Assembly: GCA_031401675.1 (NCBI GenBank) | Contig: JANNRR010000184.1 | Location: 1 to 20,116, forward strand | Direction: 5' to 3' | Origin: JANNRR01 sp031401675 | GTDB lineage: Bacteria > Pseudomonadota > Alphaproteobacteria > Rhodobacterales > Rhodobacteraceae | DNA length: 20,116 nucleotides | In this document: positions 15,665 through 20,116 of the stretch, piece after piece | Position numbering within the stretch: the stretch's first letter is position 1 | How the letters are laid out: every line of letters begins with the position of its first letter | Notes under the pieces: generated by a model | Told to the model about the DNA's origin: nothing | What the model saw: only the letters and a program-made list of their open reading frames with translations | Databases searched by the model: none | Position numbers and translations under genes: made by a program

Positions 15665-16858
15665 TCAGGGGGCGATTTTGGCAAAGGCGGCGACAGCGGC
15701 TGCGGCAAACGCCGGGTCGTTGATATGCAGCGGCAACCGGGTGATGCGGCGGTTTTCGCTGCGGTGCAAGCCGGTCTCCACCGCGCCGAACAGCGCCGCA
15801 TCGGCAACCCGATCGTGAAACGCCGCCCCCGGCCCGTCAAGCGCCGAGATGCCGGCTTCGGGGATCAGCAGATGCACCGGACCGGCGCACAGGTTCAGCC
15901 GGCTGGCGATCCATGCGCCGATTTCGGTACATTCCGCCGGTGTCGTCCGCATCAGCGTGACCTGCGGGTTGTGGTGATAGAACAGCCGCCCCTTGTGGCA
16001 GGCGGGCACGGTCTCCGGCGCGCCGAAATTCACCATGTCCAGCGCACCAAGTGACCCGACCCAGGGCAGGCCGGTGCGCGCCACAGCGCCGAACCGGTCC
16101 GCTGTCGCCGGCAACACGCCGCCGCACAACAGGTCGGCAACCTCGGTGGTGGTGATGTCGATGAACCCGGTCAGCAGGCCCGAATCCGCCAGCTTCTCCA
16201 TCGTGCGCCCGCCGGTGCCGGTGGCGTGGAACACCATACAATCGTAACGGTCGCGCAGCGCGCCCGTGATCGCGGTGACGCAAGGCGTGGTGACGCCGAA
16301 CATGGTCAGGCCGATGGCCGGTCTGCCGCTGCCCGCCGGTGCAGGGGTGCCGACCATCCCCAGCAGCGCCTGCGCCGCATTGTGCAGGATAACCCGGCTC
16401 AGGCTGTTCAACCCGGCCAGATCGGTGACCGCCGGCATCAGCATCAGATCGGCGATCCCGACATAGGGGGCCACGTCACCCGAGGCGAGGGTCGAGACCA
16501 TGATTTTGGGGATGCCGTAGGGCAGGTCGCGCATTCCGGCGGTGATGATCGAGGTGCCGCCACCGCCACCGATGCCGATCACGCCCGCCACGTCGGTTTG
16601 CGCCGCAAGCCAACGGGCAAACGCCAGCCCCATCGCCGCCACTGCCCGCCCGCGATCCTCTCCCTCCAGCACAGCGCCAGCCCCGTCCGGATGCCGCGCC
16701 GCCACCTCGGCCGCGCCGACATCCACAGCCATCCCGGCCGGACGGGTCCCGACATCGACCAGCGCAACCGACGGATGCCTGGCCCGCAACAGCGCCGCGA
16801 CATAGGCCAGTTCCTCGGCCTTGGTGTCGGTGGTTCCGGCAAGGATGATGCGGGGCAA
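15665..16858 (-). CDS. Tm-1-like ATP-binding (UPF0261) protein
   Basis: This 397-residue protein is a full-length UPF0261 member, homologous to the N-terminal domain of tomato Tm-1. The opening PRIILAGTTDTKAEELAYV has the family's 'GTxDTKxEE' block, and GVIGIGGGGGTSIITAGMR (93-110) is the glycine-rich nucleotide-binding loop. KIMVSTLASGDVAPYVG and VFHATGTGGRTMEKL are also conserved. The start appears to be TTG at 16858, since it sits just where the family begins and GGAG lies about 8 bp upstream; no better in-frame ATG was found. It heads the minus operon (TIM-barrel and cupin follow) and diverges from the ABC importer. Its enzymatic role is unknown; partnership with the next gene is strongly suggested. 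Confidence 0.87.
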   Translation of the reverse strand: MPRIILAGTTDTKAEELAYVAALLRARHPSVALVDVGTRPAGMAVDVGAAEVAARHPDGAGAVLEGEDRGRAVAAMGLAFARWLAAQTDVAGVIGIGGGGGTSIITAGMRDLPYGIPKIMVSTLASGDVAPYVGIADLMLMPAVTDLAGLNSLSRVILHNAAQALLGMVGTPAPAGSGRPAIGLTMFGVTTPCVTAITGALRDRYDCMVFHATGTGGRTMEKLADSGLLTGFIDITTTEVADLLCGGVLPATADRFGAVARTGLPWVGSLGALDMVNFGAPETVPACHKGRLFYHHNPQVTLMRTTPAECTEIGAWIASRLNLCAGPVHLLIPEAGISALDGPGAAFHDRVADAALFGAVETGLHRSENRRITRLPLHINDPAFAAAAVAAFAKIAP

Positions 16859-16920
16859 TGCGGTCTCCGGCGGCAGTCGGGGCGGGCAATCGTGCGGCGG
16901 CCCGGTGTGGCGGCGACCCT

Positions 16921-16937
16921 ATCTGGTTGGACCAGTT
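16921..16937. promoter_or_regulatory. Predicted GntR/FCD operator 2a (CCA-type spacer), before the Tm-1-like operon
   Basis: ATCTGGT-TGG-ACCAGTT is a 17-bp palindrome with one mismatched arm position, 62 bp upstream of the Tm-1-like start. Read in that gene's direction it is AACTGGTCCAACCAGAT, so its CCA spacer has the same orientation relative to transcription as the site at 10436-10452. The two sites match at 16 of 17 positions. Confidence 0.73.
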
Positions 16938-16996
16938 TTGCAAGCCCCGGCCCGGAAACGACTTGGTGCCCGGCCCGGGCCCGCGCAGAAAAACCA

Positions 16997-17020
16997 TTCC
17001 AATACAGCGCCGTATTGGAA
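16997..17020. promoter_or_regulatory. 24-bp palindrome in the second divergent promoter region
   Basis: TTCCAATAC and GTATTGGAA form perfect 9-bp arms around AGCGCC, whose inner GCGC is itself palindromic. Only one base pair of the 24 breaks the symmetry. It lies between the two predicted GntR operators, 138 bp from the Tm-1-like start and 172 bp from the ABC binding-protein start. It is not a hairpin followed by a T-run. It could be the operator of a second regulator; no matching copy was seen in the other divergent region. Confidence 0.45.
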
Positions 17021-17083
17021 CGATTGGCGGTCTCGTGGCCCGTTGTGCCGCCCATTGATTGCCCACCGGCACAAACAACACCC

Positions 17084-17112
17084 TTGACGCACTTTGAGGT
17101 TTGGTAATACCA
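17084..17112 (+). promoter_or_regulatory. Predicted promoter with GntR/FCD operator 2b (AAT spacer), before the ABC importer
   Basis: TGGTAATACCA (17102-17112) repeats the core of the site at 10263-10275, 80 bp before the binding-protein start. A -35-like TTGACG at 17084-17089 precedes TAATAC at 17105-17110, with a somewhat short 15-bp spacer. If this is the promoter, the operator covers its -10, a layout that suits repression. Confidence 0.65.
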
Positions 17113-17192
17113 GTTCAAGGCAACCGGACAAAGCTGCCCCGCCAGAGGTCTGCATGATCCGGGAAAGACTTGCATGAAAGGGAGGAACACTC

Positions 17193-18482
17193 ATGCGCGG
17201 TAAAATGGCAATGCTGCTTGCCGGTTTGGCACTGTCGACGGCGATCCCCTCGACAGCGTTTTCGCAGGAACTGTCGATCTTCTGGGCGGAATGGGACCCG
17301 GCGAACTATCTGCAGGAACTGGTCAACGAGTACGAGGCCGAAACCGGGGTGAAGGTGACGGTGGAAACCACGCCCTGGTCGGATTTCCAGACCAAGACCT
17401 TCGCCGAACTCAACGCCCAGGGCGATGCCTATGACATGGTGGTGGGCGACAGCCAGTGGCTGGGTGCGGCAACGCAGGGCGGGCATTATATCGACCTGAC
17501 CGAGTTCGTGAAGTCCCATGGCATCGACAAAAGCTTTGTACCGGCCTCGCTGCAGTACTATTCGCTTTACGGCGACAAATACTGGTCGATCCCGCTGGAA
17601 GGCGATGCCAATGGCTGGGCCTACCGCAAGGACTGGTTCGAAGACCCGGCCGAGATGGCGAATTTCAAGGCCAAATACGGCTATGACCTCGCGGTGCCCG
17701 CGAATTTTCAGCAGCTGACCGACATCGCCGAATTCTTCACTCGGCCCGACCAGAACCGCTATGGCGTGGCGCTCTATACCCAGACCGCCTATGACGCGAT
17801 GGCGATGGGGCTGGAGCAGACGATCTTCACCTATGGCGGCGATCTTGGCGACTATGCCACCGGCACGGTCGAGGGCATTCTGAACTCGGACAGTAACGTC
17901 GAGGCGCTGAAGGCCTACCGCAAGCTCTACACCTTCACCCCGCCGAACTGGACGCAGGCCTTCTTTGCCGAGAACAACCAGGCCTTTACCGAGGGGCTGG
18001 TGGCGCTGAACATGAACTATTTCGCGTTCTTCCCGGCGCTGGCCAACGAAGCGAGCAACCCTTACGCCAAGACCACCGGCTATTTCGCCAACCCGCCGGG
18101 GCCGAACGGCGATCAGCATGCGGCTCTGGGCGGTCAGGGTATCTCGATCATCAGCTATTCCAAGAATCAGGACGAGGCATACAAGTTCCTGGAATGGTTC
18201 GTGAAGGATGAGACGCAGCAGAAATGGGCTGACCTCGGCGGCTATACCCTCAACTCGGCGGTGCTCAACTCGGACCAGTTCCTGAAAGCCACCCCCTACA
18301 ATCAGGCTTTTGCTGACTCGATGAAGATCATCAAGGACTTCTGGGCGGTGCCGGTCTTTGCCGACATGCTGTTCCAGATGAACGATGCGTTGCACCCCTA
18401 CATCACCACGGGTGAGGGCGATCCCAAGGTCATCCTCGATGGCCTGGCGGCGACCTGGACCAAGACGCTGGCCGGCGGCTGA
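17193..18482 (+). CDS. Sugar ABC transporter substrate-binding protein (family 1)
   Basis: This 429-residue periplasmic binding protein starts with a typical Sec signal peptide: Arg3 and Lys4, a hydrophobic core MAMLLAGLALS, and a probable cut near AFSQ (about residue 24-25). The mature part has the CUT1 pattern with ELSIFWAEWDPANYL, YDMVVGDSQWLGAA and a late ALHPYITTGEGDPKVILDGL. It should capture a mono- or oligosaccharide, polyol or sugar acid for the two permeases downstream. A GGGAGG ribosome binding site precedes the ATG at 17193. A strong hairpin follows the stop. It is the first gene of the importer operon and is divergent from the Tm-1-like operon, with which it shares operator types. 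The ligand cannot be inferred from sequence alone. Confidence 0.93.
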   Translation: MRGKMAMLLAGLALSTAIPSTAFSQELSIFWAEWDPANYLQELVNEYEAETGVKVTVETTPWSDFQTKTFAELNAQGDAYDMVVGDSQWLGAATQGGHYIDLTEFVKSHGIDKSFVPASLQYYSLYGDKYWSIPLEGDANGWAYRKDWFEDPAEMANFKAKYGYDLAVPANFQQLTDIAEFFTRPDQNRYGVALYTQTAYDAMAMGLEQTIFTYGGDLGDYATGTVEGILNSDSNVEALKAYRKLYTFTPPNWTQAFFAENNQAFTEGLVALNMNYFAFFPALANEASNPYAKTTGYFANPPGPNGDQHAALGGQGISIISYSKNQDEAYKFLEWFVKDETQQKWADLGGYTLNSAVLNSDQFLKATPYNQAFADSMKIIKDFWAVPVFADMLFQMNDALHPYITTGEGDPKVILDGLAATWTKTLAGG

Positions 18483-18500
18483 TCCTCGTCTGACAAGCTT

Positions 18501-18534
18501 CTTACCGGGCCGGTGAAAACTCCGGCCCGGTAAG
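18501..18534 (+). terminator. Intercistronic hairpin between binding-protein and permease genes
   Basis: A perfect 13-bp stem (CTTACCGGGCCGG with CCGGCCCGGTAAG) encloses an 8-nt loop, TGAAAACT, 18 bp after the binding-protein stop and 36 bp before the permease start. No T-run follows. Hairpins here commonly act as partial terminators or protect the upstream mRNA, giving more binding protein than permease. Confidence 0.75.
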
Positions 18535-18570
18535 CCCTGATACCGTGTAGGACTGATTGGAGACCGTCTC

Positions 18571-19467
18571 GTGGCAGCCCTGGCCAAGCTTCATCCCGGC
18601 TCGCGCGCTGCGGTAAATGGATGGTCCGACTTGACGATCCGCAACCTGTTCATCATTCCGACCGTTGCCTTTCTGATCATTTTCAACGTCTTTCCGCTGA
18701 TCTATTCGTTGGGCTTTTCTTTCACCCAATACCGGGCATCCGGCAGCAAACCGGCCCAATTCGTCGGCCTGCAGAATTTCCGCGACCTTCTGGCCGACCC
18801 CGGCATCTGGTCGAATTTCTCGACAACGGCGGCCTATGTCATTGTTTCGGTGGGCGGCCAGATGGTGGTGGGGTTCGGCCTGGCGCTGTTGCTCAATCGC
18901 AAGTTTCCGCTGAAGGGCCTGGTCACCACGCTGTTGCTGCTGCCGATGATGCTGTCGCCAGCCGTGGTCGGTCTGTTCTGGAAGCTGCTTTACGATCCGT
19001 CGTGGGGACCGGTGAACTATGCGTTGGGCATCGGCAAGTTCGAATGGCTGTCGCATCCGACCAATGCCCTGTTCGCGGTCGCCCTCACCGATATTTGGAT
19101 GTGGTCGCCCTTCGTGATGCTGCTGTCGCTGGCCGGTCTGTCGGCGGTGCCGCAGCATCTGTATGAAGCAGCCGCCATCGACCGGGCAAGCCCCTGGTAC
19201 ACGTTCCGTCGCATCACCCTGCCGCTGGTGGCGCCGATCCTGCTGATAGCGCTGATCTTTCGCACGATGGAGGCGTTCAAGAGCTTCGATCTGCCCTTCG
19301 TGATGAGCACGGCCAGCGTCCAGACCGTGTCGATCAGGCTGTACCAGATCGCATTCCAAAGTTGGGACACCGGCCGCGCCTCGGCGTTGGCCTATATCGT
19401 GCTTGTCATCGTGCTGGCGATCACCAGCATCTATGTCAAGTACCTGAACAAGGTGAAGGAGCGCTAG
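18571..19467 (+). CDS. Sugar ABC transporter permease (MalF-type)
   Basis: This 298-residue inner-membrane permease has about six transmembrane helices, the first near 25-50 (NLFIIPTVAFLIIFNVFPLI). The cytoplasmic EAA loop that contacts the ATPase is at about 199-219 (EAAAIDRASPWYTFRRITLP); the usual Gly after EAAxxD is Arg205 here. The start is GTG at 18571, with GGAG about 10 bp upstream. It is separated from the binding-protein gene by a hairpin and is followed after 1 bp by the second permease. It forms a heterodimeric channel with that partner. Confidence 0.92.
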   Translation: MAALAKLHPGSRAAVNGWSDLTIRNLFIIPTVAFLIIFNVFPLIYSLGFSFTQYRASGSKPAQFVGLQNFRDLLADPGIWSNFSTTAAYVIVSVGGQMVVGFGLALLLNRKFPLKGLVTTLLLLPMMLSPAVVGLFWKLLYDPSWGPVNYALGIGKFEWLSHPTNALFAVALTDIWMWSPFVMLLSLAGLSAVPQHLYEAAAIDRASPWYTFRRITLPLVAPILLIALIFRTMEAFKSFDLPFVMSTASVQTVSIRLYQIAFQSWDTGRASALAYIVLVIVLAITSIYVKYLNKVKER

Positions 19468-19468
19468 G

Positions 19469-20116
19469 ATGGCCGCCGTCATTTCTCGGGGCCAGCGCAT
19501 CGGCCGCCCGATTGTCCTGATTGCCATTGTCGCGGTGCTGCTGGTGTTCCTGTCGCCGATCTACTGGATCGGGTCTACCGCATTCAAGCCGCGCGACGTG
19601 GCAACCTCGGTGCCGCCCACAGTGTTTTTCACTCCGGTGGTGACGCCGTTCGTCAAGCTGTTCACCAAGCGCGTGCAGTTGAAGACCCAGCCGACACCCG
19701 AGGAATATGCTGCGGCGCCGTGGTGGGAAAAGGCGATCTATGATGGCGGCGAGCGGGTGCTGAAAGTCGGCGACGCACCGCAACTGTCGCAATATCCCAA
19801 TCGCTTTGCGAACAGCCTGTTCATCGCCATCACATCGACCTTGCTCGCGGTCGGAATGGGCACCTTTACCGCCTATGGTTTCTCGCGGTTCAAGATCGCC
19901 GGGGAAGCGGATCTGCTGTTCTTCATCCTGTCGACCCGGATGCTGCCGCCCATCGTGGTCGCGATCCCGATGTTTCTGATGTACCGCGCCGTCGGGCTGA
20001 CCGACAGCCATCTGGGGCTGATCATCCTGTACACCGCGTTCAACCTTTCGTTCTCGGTCTGGTTGATGAAGGGGTTCATTGACGAAATCCCCAAGGAATA
20101 CGAAGAGGCGGCGCTG
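19469..20116 (+). CDS. Sugar ABC transporter permease (MalG-type), truncated by window end
   Basis: The frame opens with an ATG at 19469, one base after the previous stop, and stays open for 216 residues to the window end. TM1 is about 14-36 (PIVLIAIVAVLLVFLSPIYW), followed by FKPRDVATSVPP, the usual MalG-type segment after helix 1. The loop to the second helix (about 45-112) is unusually long and polar/aromatic, containing TPEEYAAAPWWEKAIYDGG. Further helices and the start of the EAA loop (EIPKEYEEAAL, 206-216) are visible at the edge. The remaining C-terminus, and probably an ATPase gene, lie beyond. Membrane topology is my reading of hydrophobicity. Confidence 0.9.
   Translation, partial: MAAVISRGQRIGRPIVLIAIVAVLLVFLSPIYWIGSTAFKPRDVATSVPPTVFFTPVVTPFVKLFTKRVQLKTQPTPEEYAAAPWWEKAIYDGGERVLKVGDAPQLSQYPNRFANSLFIAITSTLLAVGMGTFTAYGFSRFKIAGEADLLFFILSTRMLPPIVVAIPMFLMYRAVGLTDSHLGLIILYTAFNLSFSVWLMKGFIDEIPKEYEEAAL

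Noticed and set aside
14780..16054. 424-codon plus-strand open frame opposite the TIM-barrel and Tm-1-like genes
   Set aside because: Composition is typical of an antisense shadow, and the minus strand carries two well-conserved proteins over the same span.
17115..18587. 490-codon open frame antisense to the ABC binding-protein gene
   Set aside because: It mirrors the high-GC codon pattern of the real gene, has low-complexity His/Arg/Gly-rich composition, and shows no family motifs.
9351..20116. Assignment of the locus to the D-apiose/D-apionate pathway because of the apiosidase-like gene at the left
   Set aside because: The DUF4038 gene is a pseudogene 7 kb away with no shared operator, and no apionate-specific enzyme could be recognised.
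1..20116. CRISPR arrays, tRNA or rRNA genes, prophage or defence genes
   Set aside because: No regularly spaced repeats, RNA gene signatures, phage structural genes or recognised defence domains were seen.

Overview
The window looks like a high-GC alphaproteobacterial chromosome segment, most like the Rhodobacterales. That placement is an inference from base composition, gene families and the dense ABC/dehydrogenase operons; no rRNA or tRNA is present to confirm it.

Left end (1 to about 4.2 kb) is decayed DNA. It starts with the N-terminus of an IS630-type transposase running off the edge. Minus-strand remnants follow: an LtrA-like membrane protein, an aldo/keto reductase with a stop codon in place of its catalytic Tyr, and a scrap of an F420-type NADP oxidoreductase. 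Next come a 5'-truncated, frameshifted DUF4038 (apiosidase-like) glycoside hydrolase and an intact sugar-ABC ATPase without its permeases. A second, longer remnant of the F420-type reductase lies beyond the ATPase, in the same orientation as the first.

Middle (4.2 to 9.3 kb) holds a compact plus-strand operon. It encodes the three subunits of a molybdenum hydroxylase of the xanthine dehydrogenase family (FAD, 2Fe-2S and molybdopterin subunits, overlapping by ATGA), then a MoaD/ThiS-like sulfur carrier and, after 97 bp, an M24 metallopeptidase-fold enzyme.

Right (9.35 to 20.1 kb) is a carbohydrate or sugar-acid catabolic locus built around two divergent promoters. A D-tagatose/psicose 3-epimerase-like enzyme (minus) diverges from a plus operon of a second TIM-barrel isomerase, a mandelate-racemase-type acid-sugar dehydratase, a GntR/FCD regulator and a D-2-hydroxyacid dehydrogenase. 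A minus operon of a Tm-1-like (UPF0261) protein, a PEP-hydrolase-like TIM barrel and a cupin diverges from an ABC importer (binding protein plus two permeases, the second cut by the window end).

The most notable signal is regulatory. Each divergent intergenic region carries two palindromes with a TGGT-N3-ACCA core, one in front of each of the four transcription units. One of each pair has an AAT spacer and the other a CCA spacer. This core is typical of FadR-type GntR repressors, and such a regulator is encoded in the locus. The four units are therefore probably one regulon for import, isomerisation, dehydration and cleavage of an unidentified sugar or sugar acid.
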